From the NCBI RefSeq assembly GCF_963678875.1, contig NZ_OY787457.1, positions 620,001 to 684,000 on the forward strand: DNA of 64,000 bases. Direction: 5' to 3'. A program made the position numbers and the translations under genes. Of the stretch, positions 26,539-37,655 are shown piece by piece; the first letter of the stretch is position 1; each line of letters starts with the position of its first letter. The DNA is from an uncultured Hyphomonas sp. Lineage in GTDB: Bacteria > Pseudomonadota > Alphaproteobacteria > Caulobacterales > Hyphomonadaceae. Under the pieces are notes generated by a model. The model was not told where the DNA came from. It saw only the letters and a list, made by a program, of their open reading frames with translations, and did no database searches.

Positions 26539-28419
26539 ATGGCGCCACCTTCCATCCGCATCCCTGACGGCTTCGTAGAGGAGCTGAAGGCCCGTATCCG
26601 GCCTTCGGATGTGATCGGCCGCAAGGTGAAGCTGACCAAGAAGGGCAAGGAATGGGTTGGGCTCTCGCCCTTCACCAATGAGAAATCGCCCAGCTTCTAC
26701 GTCAATGACCAGAAGCGCATCTTCAAGGATTTTTCCTCCGGTATCGGCGGGGATGTCATCAGCTTCATCATGGAGACCGAGCGGCTGACCTTCATGGAAG
26801 CCGTCGAAAAGCTGGCCGAAGAGGCTGGCATGCAGCTGCCAAAGGCCAGCCCGCAGGCCGCCGAGGAGTATGACCACCGCAAGCGCCTCCAGGCCGTCTG
26901 CGAAGCGGCCGCGGCCTATTTCGAGGACCGGCTGCTTTCGTCCGAGGGCGCTGCGGCGCGGGCTTATCTCGAAGGACGGGGGCTTCGGCCCGCGGCGTGG
27001 AAGCGACACCGGCTCGGCTATTCGCCGGACGACTGGCGCAAGACCATCGAGCACCTGAAAACTCAGGGCTTCTCGACGAAGGAGATCCTAGAAGCGGGGC
27101 TGGCCAAGGAGAGCGACCGCGGCGGGGAACCGTACGATGCGTTCCGGGGGCGCCTGATGTTCCCCATCGCCGATGTGCGCGGCGGGATCATCGCCTTCGG
27201 GGGCAGGGCGCTGCAGGCGGATGCCAAGCCGAAATACCTGAACTCTGGTGATACGCCGCTCTTTCACAAATCGCGGGTGCTGTACCGGTTCAAGGTCGCG
27301 CGGGAGGCGCTTGGCGGCGGGGAAGGCGGCGGCCTGATCGTCTGTGAAGGCTATATGGATGCCATTGCGCTGGCCGAGGCAGGGTTCGGCATGTCCGTCG
27401 CCCCGCTGGGCACCGCGCTGACCGAAGACCAGCTGAGCCTGATCTGGAAGGCCGGACCGGAGCCGGTGCTCTGTTTTGACGGTGACCGTGCCGGACTGGG
27501 CGCGGCTTACAGGGCGATCGACCGGGCACTTCCACATGTCGAGCCGGGACGTTCGCTGTTCTTCGTGCTGCTGCCGGATGGCATGGACCCCGACGATCTG
27601 ATCCGGGCCCGCGGCCCCGGTGCCATGGCGGATGCGCTGGACGGGCGGATCGCCATGTCCGAACTGTTGTGGCTGCGCGAACGGGATGCCGAGCCGCTGG
27701 ACACGCCGGAACGTCAGGCCGGTCTCGAGGCGCGCCTGATGGCGGCCGCCGCCCAGATCCAGCATCCGGGCGTCCGCGCCGCCTATGAGCGCGATCTCAA
27801 ATCCCGCATGCGGGACCATTTCTGGCAGATCCGCCAGGCCAGCCGCGGCAAGGCAAAAGGCAGTGGCGACTACAGGAAGCGCCCCGGAACGGGACAGTTT
27901 CCCGCCTCAGGCGAGCAGGGGCAGGTGGAGCTTAAAGGCGGTGCGCCCGCCAAGCTGCGCGGCCTCGGCCAGGTGGTCCGCGCGGTCGATACGCCGGAAC
28001 TGCTGGACCTTGGCGCGGAAACGCTCGCGGCGGCCGTCTTCGCCGATCCCGATGTCAGCCTGATGCGCGATGCGGTTCTGGATTTCGCGGATGCAGGAAA
28101 ACCTATTGACCGCAGCGCTTTGAGTGCCCATTTAGCGGAAGCAGGGAACATGCGCGCTGCCAGTCTGCTCAACGAATATCCCCAGACGCCTCCGATAGTG
28201 GTCGACGGACCCGAGGCACGGGAATGGCTTATAGCCCTCGAGCAATATATGGTTGCAGGTCGTTCCGTGGAGCAGGACGCTGACGCTGGCATGGATGATG
28301 CTGGCGCAGATGCTACGTCGTCGCCATCAGCCTGGCGGCGCAAGCACCAGCTCGTCGCGGAACGCAGGGCTTTGAGAGCCCGCATGAACGAGGCAGCAGG
28401 AAAAGTCGGCGAAAGCTGA
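26539..28419 (+). CDS. dnaG: DNA primase DnaG, zinc-ribbon cysteines replaced
   Basis: DnaG makes the RNA primers for DNA replication. The 626-residue protein has the N-terminal CHC2 region (1-100), the catalytic TOPRIM core with CEGYMDA and CFDGDRAG, and a C-terminal DnaB-binding domain. The N-terminal fold is recognisable (EWVGLSPFTNEKSPSF) but the Cys-His-Cys-Cys zinc ligands of E. coli DnaG (CPFH ... CFGC) read SPFT and DFSS, so zinc cannot be held in the usual way. ATG 26539 matches the family start; 26491 is a longer, unlikely one. rpoD follows directly, the classical primase-sigma order. Confidence 0.95.
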   Translation: MAPPSIRIPDGFVEELKARIRPSDVIGRKVKLTKKGKEWVGLSPFTNEKSPSFYVNDQKRIFKDFSSGIGGDVISFIMETERLTFMEAVEKLAEEAGMQLPKASPQAAEEYDHRKRLQAVCEAAAAYFEDRLLSSEGAAARAYLEGRGLRPAAWKRHRLGYSPDDWRKTIEHLKTQGFSTKEILEAGLAKESDRGGEPYDAFRGRLMFPIADVRGGIIAFGGRALQADAKPKYLNSGDTPLFHKSRVLYRFKVAREALGGGEGGGLIVCEGYMDAIALAEAGFGMSVAPLGTALTEDQLSLIWKAGPEPVLCFDGDRAGLGAAYRAIDRALPHVEPGRSLFFVLLPDGMDPDDLIRARGPGAMADALDGRIAMSELLWLRERDAEPLDTPERQAGLEARLMAAAAQIQHPGVRAAYERDLKSRMRDHFWQIRQASRGKAKGSGDYRKRPGTGQFPASGEQGQVELKGGAPAKLRGLGQVVRAVDTPELLDLGAETLAAAVFADPDVSLMRDAVLDFADAGKPIDRSALSAHLAEAGNMRAASLLNEYPQTPPIVVDGPEAREWLIALEQYMVAGRSVEQDADAGMDDAGADATSSPSAWRRKHQLVAERRALRARMNEAAGKVGES

Positions 28420-28485
28420 AAAGGCGCGAAAACTTTGAGATGTATTGCGGGATGAGCGCGCGGTACGTCACGGGAGAGAGATTGA

Positions 28486-30474
<1,989 letters not shown>

Positions 30475-30508
30475 TTTCCGGCCTGGGACCGGGCTGGCAT
30501 TACCAAGA

Positions 30509-30538
30509 AAAAACGGGCGCTGCGGCGCCCGTTTTTTT
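30509..30538 (+). terminator. Rho-independent terminator of rpoD
   Basis: An ACGGGCGC / GCGCCCGT stem with TGCG loop, flanked by AAAAAA on the left and TTTTTTT on the right, lies 38 bases after the rpoD stop. The symmetry would let it work in both directions. Confidence 0.9.
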
Positions 30539-30622
30539 GTGTCTTCATCTCATCCCCCGGTCGCAGTAATGCGATTGCATTAAATTGTGTCCGCCCTATA
30601 CCTCGGTCCCTGGAGAACAAAT

Positions 30623-32104
30623 ATGAGGGGGCTGAAATTGAAACGTATCCTGACTGGCGTTGTAATGGGTGCGATCGTGATCGCTGCATGCGCGCTGACG
30701 GCCATCACGGTTGCCAAGAACCGGACCTTGTCTGCCGGCATTCGTGCGGCGACCTCCGGAATGGGCGATGCGTCCGTTTCCGAACTGGGCGATGTGAAAC
30801 CCTATCCGCCAATCGAGTTCGCCGAGAGGCATGCCTATGATCTCGGCGGGCAGGCCTATCTCTGGTTCTACGGCCGTTGGCGGATGATCCTGGAGGAGCG
30901 CGACTTCGTGCTGAAGAATGGCGCGGAGATCAATTCGCTCCTCAAATATCGTGATCCGCCGACTGCCGACGACGAGATCTATGTCACGCCGAACCTGGAT
31001 GTCCTGAACATCGTCTCGTTTTTCGATCTCGCGGAGCAGCCGCAAATCCTGACGATCCCGCCGGTCGAGGATGGCCGCTATTACACGTTCATGTTCGTGG
31101 ACGCCTGGCACAACATCATCGCGAATGTCTCGCGCCAGCATTATCCGGAAGGGGGCCAGCAGGTTGCCCTGGTCGGCCCGGACTGGCAGGGGGATCTGCC
31201 CGAAGGCGCGATCCGCCTCGACTCGCCGACCAATACGGTAGCCCTGCTCGGCCGCATCCGCGTCAGTCCGGAAATCCCGGAGGATGTGGCGAAAGCGCAG
31301 GCCATTCTGGATGCGGTGCAATTGGCGCCGCTGGGTGAGATCATGGACGTGCCGGTACCGGCAGGCACCGTACCGGGCCAAAGCTACGAGCTGATCGATC
31401 CGAACGCGCGGCAAACGCTCGGTATCTTCGACAATTACCGCGAAATCCTCCGGCGCAATCCGCCTTATGGCAAGGATGCATACGCGGCCAGCATCTTCGA
31501 GGAAATCATTCCAGGCGCCGGGTTGAAACCAAATCCGGTTTTCCTGGCGGGCCTGAAAGAAGCCGCCCGGGATAGCCAGCGCAAGATCCGGACGGCGCCC
31601 CTGGCATCGCGTCTTTTTGGCTGGAGTATGACGCCGCCGGAGGTTTCCACGCCGGACTGGTCATGGCTTTTGCGAGCCAGCCTGACGGAGTACGGCATCC
31701 TCGTGAATGTGAAAGAGGAATCCGTCTACATCACCACGACGCTGGATTCGGACCGGAAGAACATGACGGGCGGGGAGTCCTACGAGCTGCGGCTTGCGTC
31801 ACCGCCTCCCGTCAACGAGTTCTGGTCCGTCACCTTGTACGACATGGCCACGGCGCAGCTGGTCGCGAACGATTGGGGCAAATACCGCATCGGGGATAAT
31901 ACGCCCGGCCTGAAATACGAGGCGGACGGATCGCTCCGTCTCTTCATTTCGCCTCAGCCGCCGGAAGATGCCGGCTATGTTCCCAACTGGATCCCGAGCA
32001 CGAAGGACAAGGATATCCGGTTGAACATCGTGATGCGGATTTACGGGCCGACCGACGAAATTCTGAACAAGGAATGGTTCCCGGAAAACTGGCAGAGGCA
32101 GTAG
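30623..32104 (+). CDS. DUF1254/DUF1214 domain-containing exported protein
   Basis: A 493-residue protein with an N-terminal hydrophobic signal or anchor (about residues 8-28). The DUF1254 domain (about 60-180) shows YVTPNLDVLNIVSFFDL and GRYYTFMFVDAWHNI; the DUF1214 domain near the C-terminus shows FWSVTLYDMATAQLVAN and LRLFISPQPP. These two domains usually occur together in periplasmic or cell-surface proteins of unknown function. TGGAGAACAAAT precedes ATG 30623, which is preferred over 30587. It is followed by a bidirectional terminator shared with the metY-type gene. Confidence 0.88.
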   Translation: MRGLKLKRILTGVVMGAIVIAACALTAITVAKNRTLSAGIRAATSGMGDASVSELGDVKPYPPIEFAERHAYDLGGQAYLWFYGRWRMILEERDFVLKNGAEINSLLKYRDPPTADDEIYVTPNLDVLNIVSFFDLAEQPQILTIPPVEDGRYYTFMFVDAWHNIIANVSRQHYPEGGQQVALVGPDWQGDLPEGAIRLDSPTNTVALLGRIRVSPEIPEDVAKAQAILDAVQLAPLGEIMDVPVPAGTVPGQSYELIDPNARQTLGIFDNYREILRRNPPYGKDAYAASIFEEIIPGAGLKPNPVFLAGLKEAARDSQRKIRTAPLASRLFGWSMTPPEVSTPDWSWLLRASLTEYGILVNVKEESVYITTTLDSDRKNMTGGESYELRLASPPPVNEFWSVTLYDMATAQLVANDWGKYRIGDNTPGLKYEADGSLRLFISPQPPEDAGYVPNWIPSTKDKDIRLNIVMRIYGPTDEILNKEWFPENWQRQ

Positions 32105-32123
32105 GGCTGTCCCGAGACCCAAA

Positions 32124-32154
32124 AGAAAAGGGCGGCCAGTCGGCCGCCCTTTTT
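32124..32154. terminator. Bidirectional terminator between the DUF1254 gene and the MetY-type gene
   Basis: A 10-bp perfect stem AAGGGCGGCC / GGCCGCCCTT with AGTC loop has TTTTT on the plus side and TTTTCTTTT on the minus side, and lies between two convergent genes. Confidence 0.88.
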
Positions 32155-32164
32155 GGTTCTGGTT

Positions 32165-33451
32165 TTACCCGGCGGCCTTGAGTGCCTGATCCAGGTCGGC
32201 GATCAGATCGTCGGCGTCTTCGATGCCGATGGAGAGGCGGACCGTATCCGGAGAGGCGCCAGCAGCGATCTGCTGCTCTTCCGTCAGCTGACGGTGCGTG
32301 GTCGAGGCCGGGTGGATGACCAGCGAACGCGCATCGCCAAGGTTTGCGACATGGCTGAACAGGTTCAGGCCAGCAACAAACTTGGTGCAGGCCGTGTAGC
32401 CGCCCTTGAGCTGGACGGTGAACAGGGCACCGGCGCCCTTCGGGCAGATCTTCGGGATGCGGCCCTTGTAGGGCGACGAGTCGAGCCCGGCATAGGTGAC
32501 GCCCGCGACAGCCTCGTGGCCTTCCAGCCAGGCGGCGATCTTCTGTGCGTTGGCGATATGTTTCTCCATGCGCAGCGACAGGGTTTCGATGCCCATCAGC
32601 GTATAGTGCGCACCTTGCGGGTTCATCGTCATGCCAAGGTCACGCAGGCCGATGGCGACGCCATGGAAGGTGAAGGCGGCCGGGCCGAACGTCTCGTGGA
32701 AGGTCAGGCCGTGATAGGCCGGTTCCGGCTGGGAGAGGGACGGGAACTTGTCGCTGGCCGACCAGTCGAACTTGCCGGAGTCGACGACAACGCCGCCGGT
32801 GACCGTGCCGTTGCCGGTCATGTATTTCGTCAGCGAGTGGACGACCAGCGTCGCGCCGTGATCGATCGGGCGGCAGAGGTAAGGCGTCGCCGTCGTGTTG
32901 TCGACGATGAGCGGGATGCCGGCTCCGTCGGCGATTGCGGCGATGGCGTCGAGGTCGGTGATGTAGCCGCCGGGGTTCGCGATGGTCTCGCAGAATATGG
33001 CGCGTGTGTCGTCATCGATGGCGGCCTTCACCGCGTCGAGATCGTCGAAGTCGACAAAGGTGCAGGACCAGCCGAAGCGTTTGAAGGTCTGGCTGAACTG
33101 GGTGATCGTGCCGCCATAGAGGCGCGTCGAGGCCACGATGTTGCGGCCCGGGGCCATCAGCGGGAAGAGGGCCATGATCTGTGCGGCGTGGCCGGACGAG
33201 CAGCAGACCGCGCCGGCGCCGCCTTCCAGTGCCGCGATCCGGTTCTGGAGCGCGCCGATGGTCGGATTGGTCAGGCGGGAATAGATGTAGCCGACTTCCT
33301 GCAGGCCGAAGAGGGCGGCGGCATGGTCGGCATCGCGGAAGACATAGGCGGTCGTCTGGTAGATCGGCACCTGGCGCGCACCGGTGGCCGGGTCAGCCTC
33401 GGTGCCCGCGTGAATGGCCAGCGTGTCAAAGCCCTGCGGTGTGTCGGTCAT
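32165..33451 (-). CDS. O-acetylhomoserine aminocarboxypropyltransferase (MetY-type sulfhydrylase)
   Basis: A 428-residue cytosolic PLP enzyme of the Cys/Met metabolism family, making homocysteine (or methionine) from O-acetylhomoserine and a sulfur donor. TLAIHAGTEADPATGARQVPIYQTTAYVF is the classic start of the family, RLTNPT the substrate loop, and the PLP lysine is in VVHSLTKYMTGNG. The 428-residue length and the GTVTGGVVVDSG sequence fit MetY rather than cystathionine enzymes, which are shorter. GAGGAAACGAC gives the ribosome site. No SAM riboswitch could be fitted in the short leader. Confidence 0.92.
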   Translation of the reverse strand: MTDTPQGFDTLAIHAGTEADPATGARQVPIYQTTAYVFRDADHAAALFGLQEVGYIYSRLTNPTIGALQNRIAALEGGAGAVCCSSGHAAQIMALFPLMAPGRNIVASTRLYGGTITQFSQTFKRFGWSCTFVDFDDLDAVKAAIDDDTRAIFCETIANPGGYITDLDAIAAIADGAGIPLIVDNTTATPYLCRPIDHGATLVVHSLTKYMTGNGTVTGGVVVDSGKFDWSASDKFPSLSQPEPAYHGLTFHETFGPAAFTFHGVAIGLRDLGMTMNPQGAHYTLMGIETLSLRMEKHIANAQKIAAWLEGHEAVAGVTYAGLDSSPYKGRIPKICPKGAGALFTVQLKGGYTACTKFVAGLNLFSHVANLGDARSLVIHPASTTHRQLTEEQQIAAGASPDTVRLSIGIEDADDLIADLDQALKAAG

Positions 33452-33589
33452 GTCGTTTCCTCACTTCGTGTTCCTGCGTTTTCTCCGCCGTCTTTAGGGG
33501 AGGGGCAGGAGCGCAGCAATGAGGAAATCTGACGTGTTCGCCGCAGGTTGGCTGATGCGCGGCCTTACTGGCTGCCCCTATTGGCTGCC

Positions 33590-34441
33590 CTATTGGCTGA
33601 ACGTGTCGCAGGCGTTCGGATCGCCGGTGGAGAGACCGCGGCGCAGCCATTCGACGCGCTGGTCGGCCGTGCCATGGGTGAAGGCTTCGGGCGTGACCTT
33701 GCCGGTCATGCGCTTCTGGATCATGTCGTCGCCGATGGCCTGGGCGGTGCGCAGGCCTTCCTCCACATCGCCAGCTTCCAGCGCGACAGCGCCGCCGGAG
33801 ACGTCCGCCGCATGGGCCGCCCAGACACCGGCATAGCAATCGGCCTGCAGCTCCAGGGCGATGGACCATGCGTTGGCCTCTTCCTGGCTGCGGGCGGCCT
33901 GCTGGGCCTGGCGCACCTTGTCGGTGGCGCCGGTCAGCTTCTGAACATGGTGGCCGAATTCGTGCGCGATGACATAGGCCTTCGCGAAGTCCGCGCCGGA
34001 GGCGCCGAGCTGGGTCTGCATGTCCTGCCAGAAGCCGAGGTCCAGATACACGGTCTGGTCGGCGGGGCAGTAGAACGGCCCCATCGCGGCCTGGCCATAG
34101 CCGCAACCCGTGCCGGTGCCCTGTTCGTACAGCACGACGGTCGGCGCGCGATAGCCGTTCAGCCCCTGGCTCCAGACGTCATTGATGTTGGCGCTGATGA
34201 TGTCGACGAACTGGCCGGCCTCATCTTCCGGCGTGCCGCGGACGCCTTCCTGCGTGCTGGCGGCATTGCCTGCCGACTGGTTGCCGACGATCTGGGCGAC
34301 TTCTTCCGGCTCCATGCCCAGAACAAAATAGCCGATCAGCGCGATGATGATGACGCCGATGCCGCCGCCAGCCACCTTGCCGGGGCCCATCCCGCGCCGG
34401 TCTTCAATGTTGCCGCCCTTGCGTCCACCTTGCCAGCGCAT
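33590..34441 (-). CDS. Neutral zinc metallopeptidase family protein (YpfJ-like)
   Basis: A 283-residue protein of the YpfJ/Zn_peptidase family (PF04228). It has a basic, Gly-rich N-terminus (RWQGGRKGGN), a single membrane helix (about 30-45), and a soluble domain with the HExxH motif HEFGHHVQ. The family pattern continues in ELQADCYAGVWAAHA, which carries the third zinc-binding acid. It is conserved as a predicted metalloprotease, but substrates are not known. AGGAGATGGCGG precedes the ATG. Confidence 0.88.
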   Translation of the reverse strand: MRWQGGRKGGNIEDRRGMGPGKVAGGGIGVIIIALIGYFVLGMEPEEVAQIVGNQSAGNAASTQEGVRGTPEDEAGQFVDIISANINDVWSQGLNGYRAPTVVLYEQGTGTGCGYGQAAMGPFYCPADQTVYLDLGFWQDMQTQLGASGADFAKAYVIAHEFGHHVQKLTGATDKVRQAQQAARSQEEANAWSIALELQADCYAGVWAAHAADVSGGAVALEAGDVEEGLRTAQAIGDDMIQKRMTGKVTPEAFTHGTADQRVEWLRRGLSTGDPNACDTFSQ

Positions 34442-34549
34442 CCGCCATCTCCTGAAATCTGCCAGACCCCACGCCCGGCCATTGCTGCCATCCTAACATC
34501 CATGCGAGGACGAAACAGTCCTTTTGGCCAGCGACCCCGGCGCGACTGC

Positions 34550-34975
34550 ATGCACGATACCATCACGATCAGAACGACGGGGCAGGGCCTCTACGAGTTC
34601 ACCCCCGCCGTCCAGCGTTTCCTGTCAAACACGGCAACCGGCGACGGGTTGCTCACCCTGTTCTGCCAGCACACCTCCTGCTCGCTGCTGGTGCAGGAAA
34701 ATGCCGACCCGGATGTGCAGGCAGACCTGAAGGCGTTTTTCCGCCGCCTCGTGCCGCCTGCCAACGATCCGTCCATGAGCTATCTGGAACACCGCACCGA
34801 AGGGCCGGACGACATGCCTGCCCATATCAAGGCGGCGCTGACGCAGACCTCACTTTCCATTCCGGTGATTGGCGGACGTATGGCCCTCGGTACCTGGCAG
34901 GGCCTCTACCTGTTCGAACACCGGGATGCCCCGCACAGCCGCCGTGTGGTGGCGCATCTACTGGAAACCGGCTGA
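34550..34975 (+). CDS. Secondary thiamine-phosphate synthase YjbQ family protein (UPF0047)
   Basis: A 141-residue compact beta-rich protein of the YjbQ family. The conserved histidine and acidic positions are seen in FCQHTSCSLLVQENADP, YLEHRTEGPDDMPAHIK and LGTWQGLYLFEHR, the usual three-part signature. Some members show weak thiamine-phosphate synthase activity in vitro; the physiological role is unclear. ATG 34550 is used; the reading frame stays open far upstream, but that part is antisense to the zinc peptidase gene. Its 3' end overlaps a small convergent gene by 18 bases. Confidence 0.9.
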   Translation: MHDTITIRTTGQGLYEFTPAVQRFLSNTATGDGLLTLFCQHTSCSLLVQENADPDVQADLKAFFRRLVPPANDPSMSYLEHRTEGPDDMPAHIKAALTQTSLSIPVIGGRMALGTWQGLYLFEHRDAPHSRRVVAHLLETG

Positions 34976-35116
34976 TCGGATCTCGGCGTCGGCGGCTTTG
35001 CGTTTCGCATCCTCGCGCGCGGTATGCGTGTGCTTGGCACCCTGACGTTTGTGCGGCTTGCAAAGCAGGCAGCCGGAACGGGTCGATTTCGGACCTTTGC
35101 GTTTGAAATTCGCCAT
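34958..35116 (-). CDS. Small basic CxxC protein of unknown function (52 aa)
   Basis: A 52-residue, strongly basic protein. It starts NFKRKGPKSTRSG and contains CLLCKPHK, a single CxxC with a nearby His that might bind a metal or nucleic acid. A very good ribosome site, GCAGGAGG, sits 7 bases before ATG 35116, which is what makes this a real gene despite its size. Related small CxxCKPHK-type proteins occur in alphaproteobacteria, as I recall, without a known function. It is convergent with the YjbQ gene and 62 bases downstream of the MidA-like gene. Confidence 0.75.
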   Translation of the reverse strand: MANFKRKGPKSTRSGCLLCKPHKRQGAKHTHTAREDAKRKAADAEIRSAGFQ

Positions 35117-35178
35117 GGCGTCGGCCTCCTGCGGCCTTCGCATATCGTACGTGCCGGCGCCGGGCACAAGGTGCGCGG

Positions 35179-36225
35179 TTAAAATCCTGCGGGCGCGGGC
35201 AAGCCGCTGGACGAGAGGCAGATGGCCTTGAAGCGTTCGCCCATGTCTTTCGGATCGATCAGGCGCTGGGCGGCGTTGAAGATGGTTTCGCCGTCGTCCG
35301 GGTTCGCCTTCACGAGCTGATTGAGCCGTGCCTGCGCGCCGAGCCCCAGCAGGAACATGCCCTGCGGCGCTGGCCCGGCGACATCCAGCCCGGCCTTCGC
35401 GGACATCCGCGCCAGACGTCCGAAATCGACATCCACCGTCAGGTCGGACTCGCCGGGCAGGGCGAGCGGGCTGACCTGCTCGCCATCCTTGTACGAACGA
35501 AGGCTGTCGCCCGGTGCAACATCTGACGGACCGTAATCGATGAACAGGGCGCGGAAGGGGGCGGTGCGGGTCACGAGGTCTGCGACCAGCAGGTCGATGC
35601 CGGTCTGGACTTCCACAACCGCGCTGGTGTCTGCGGCGCCTTCCGGGGCGGCCTGCTCGTCGGCGGCGAGGCCGAAGGCAAGTTCTCTGCTCGCATCAAG
35701 GCCGATGACGCATTCGCGCCAGCTGGCACCATCCCGGCGGAACTGGCGGGCGGGCAGGCAGTCGAGATATTCGTTCGCGACCAGCAGCATGGGCCCGGCC
35801 GGCACTTCGGCGAGGGTGGAGACAAATTCCGGCTGGGCCGCAGCAAGCGCTTCGCGCTGGACCTCGCGCATGGCAGGGGCGGGCTCCACGAGGGTCACGC
35901 GCATGGCATTGGCGAAGTCTTCGCCGCCCGCCATCATCGCCAGGCGCAGCGCATCCTTCATCAGCACGCCGCGTCCGGGGCCGATCTCGACGATACGGAT
36001 TTCCTCAGGCGCGCCGAGGGCTTTCCATTCATGCACCAGCCACAGGCCGATCAGTTCCCCGAAGATCTGGCTGATCTCGGGCGCGGTGATGAAGTCTTTC
36101 CCGATGCCGGGACGGGTCGCGTAATAGCCCTGCGCCGTGTCATGCAGGCAGAGCTGCATATAGGTCGACACAGGGATCGGCCCGCCCGTTTCGATCAGGC
36201 GGATGAGGCGGTCTTTCAGCGTCAC
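35179..36225 (-). CDS. SAM-dependent methyltransferase, MidA/NDUFAF7 family
   Basis: A 348-residue methyltransferase of the family that includes human NDUFAF7, which methylates an arginine of a complex I subunit. The SAM loop is EIGPGRGVLMKDAL, preceded by the family motif HDTAQGYYATRPGIGKDFITAPEISQIFGE. The start is GTG 36225, whose last two bases are shared with the upstream lgt stop (GTGA), so translation is coupled to lgt. The DFITAPE signature is strong. A similar role for bacterial complex I is inferred only. Confidence 0.88.
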   Translation of the reverse strand: MTLKDRLIRLIETGGPIPVSTYMQLCLHDTAQGYYATRPGIGKDFITAPEISQIFGELIGLWLVHEWKALGAPEEIRIVEIGPGRGVLMKDALRLAMMAGGEDFANAMRVTLVEPAPAMREVQREALAAAQPEFVSTLAEVPAGPMLLVANEYLDCLPARQFRRDGASWRECVIGLDASRELAFGLAADEQAAPEGAADTSAVVEVQTGIDLLVADLVTRTAPFRALFIDYGPSDVAPGDSLRSYKDGEQVSPLALPGESDLTVDVDFGRLARMSAKAGLDVAGPAPQGMFLLGLGAQARLNQLVKANPDDGETIFNAAQRLIDPKDMGERFKAICLSSSGLPAPAGF

Positions 36226-37178
36226 GCTTCTTTCGGGACCTCCGGCTTCAGCGCGTTCCAGACCAGCCATGCCCCGCCCAGCCACATCGGGATGGACAGC
36301 AGCTGGCCCATGGTCAGCCATTCCGGCATACCCTGCACGAAGCTGTCGGGCATGCGGAAGTTTTCCACCACGGTGCGGCCGAAGGCGTACATCAGCAGGA
36401 ACAGGCCCGCGACGAGACCCGGCCGTTTCAGCGCGCCGAAGCGCCAGATCAGGATGGACAGCACGACCAGCGGCAGCCAGCCTTCCAGCGCTGACTCGTA
36501 AAGCTGGCTCGGATAACGGGCCGTCTCGAAGCCGTTATAGACCCATGTGCCCGTGTCCCAGTTATAGGCCGGCGGGGTGGAGCCCGGCACGATGCCTTCC
36601 GGGAACACCATGCCCCAGTTGGAATCCGTATGGCGGCCATAGAGCTCGGCATTGATGAAGTTGGCGAGACGAACGAGGCCAATGCCGATCGGGGCAACGA
36701 CACCGGCAATATCGCCGATGGAGAACAGGCTCACCTTCCGTGACCAGGCAAAATAAGCCAGGGCGATGGCGACGCCGGAGATGCCTCCATGGAAGGACAT
36801 GCCGCCATCCCAGATCCGCAGGATGGTGCCCGGGTCGGCCATCAGCGCGTCGAACTGGTAGGGCACCATGTAGAAAAGGATATAGCCAAACCGGCCGCCG
36901 AGAATAATGCCCAGGATGATCCAGAACATGATGTCGTCGAGCTGGTCCTTGGTTAGCGGGCTCGTGCCCCCGAACAGGGCTGGTCGCTTGATCATGGCGC
37001 TGGCATACCACCAGGCGAGGCCGATCCCGGCCATATAGCCGAGCGCGTACCAGCGCAGATGGAACTTGCCGAGGCCGAGAAAGCCAAAATCGATGGAGAA
37101 CAGGGCGGGGCTCATCTCGGGGAAGGAGAGGGCACCGGCGGCCAGGTGCGCCCCCAGCAGCGTCATCGTGTCGAACAT
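36222..37178 (-). CDS. lgt: Prolipoprotein diacylglyceryl transferase Lgt
   Basis: Lgt attaches diacylglycerol from phosphatidylglycerol to the lipobox cysteine of prolipoproteins in the inner membrane. The 318-residue protein has about seven membrane helices and the signature pieces GGMSFHGGISG, RLANFINAELYGR and YPSQLYES. It is the enzyme that would mature the several lipoproteins found in this window. The stop overlaps the start of the MidA-like gene. It is divergent from ubiK. Confidence 0.96.
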   Translation of the reverse strand: MFDTMTLLGAHLAAGALSFPEMSPALFSIDFGFLGLGKFHLRWYALGYMAGIGLAWWYASAMIKRPALFGGTSPLTKDQLDDIMFWIILGIILGGRFGYILFYMVPYQFDALMADPGTILRIWDGGMSFHGGISGVAIALAYFAWSRKVSLFSIGDIAGVVAPIGIGLVRLANFINAELYGRHTDSNWGMVFPEGIVPGSTPPAYNWDTGTWVYNGFETARYPSQLYESALEGWLPLVVLSILIWRFGALKRPGLVAGLFLLMYAFGRTVVENFRMPDSFVQGMPEWLTMGQLLSIPMWLGGAWLVWNALKPEVPKEA

Positions 37179-37267
37179 GCGGCCTCTTTTCCCTGTCTTG
37201 CCCCGGACCTATCTGTTACGGAACGTGCCAGACAAGGCCAGCCACCCGCGCGCGAAGGAGTAGCCTC

Positions 37268-37525
37268 ATGGCGACGACAAATCCACTGCTCGATGACATT
37301 GCAGGTCTGATGACCGGCGCACTGGGCGCGGCGCGCACCGCAGGCGAGGAGGCGAAGACCGCCGCGCAGGCCCGTGTGCGGGCCATGATCGCCGATATGG
37401 ACCTTGCCGGACGCGATGAAGTCGAGGCGCTGAAGGCGCTGGCCGTCTCTGCGCTGGAAAAAGTCGAGGCGCTTGAAAAGCGTGTCGCTGAACTGGAAGC
37501 CGCCGAAAAACCGGGCGACAACTGA
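37268..37525 (+). CDS. ubiK: Ubiquinone biosynthesis accessory factor UbiK
   Basis: An 85-residue protein of the YqiC/UbiK family (also known as BMFP). UbiK helps the cytosolic Ubi complex under aerobic conditions and binds UbiJ. The family layout is present: an amphipathic N-terminal helix (NPLLDDIAGLMTGALG) and a C-terminal coiled coil (ALEKVEALEKRVAELEAAE). AAGGAG lies 8 bases before the ATG. It is followed by the YbjN gene in the same direction. Confidence 0.9.
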   Translation: MATTNPLLDDIAGLMTGALGAARTAGEEAKTAAQARVRAMIADMDLAGRDEVEALKALAVSALEKVEALEKRVAELEAAEKPGDN

Positions 37526-37655
37526 GTTCTGCAGTTCCCACAACTGTTGAAGCAGATGGACCTCGCCGCTGAGGGGCGTATGCATGGTCCATGCGTGGGG
37601 ATAGCGCAGAGGGACGAATCCTGTCCCGATACAAAAGTCTGCGAGGGGAGCGTAA

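Noticed and set aside
33452..33560. SAM-II riboswitch upstream of the MetY-type gene
   Set aside because: Short pieces such as GATTT and CTAAAG occur at about the right places, but the first stem that should flank GATTT has no partner strand, so the pseudoknot cannot form.
34548..34560. A long plus-strand reading frame from 33548 as the start of the YjbQ gene
   Set aside because: The upstream 1 kb is antisense to the zinc peptidase gene. The YjbQ family starts at the MHDTITIR position at 34550.
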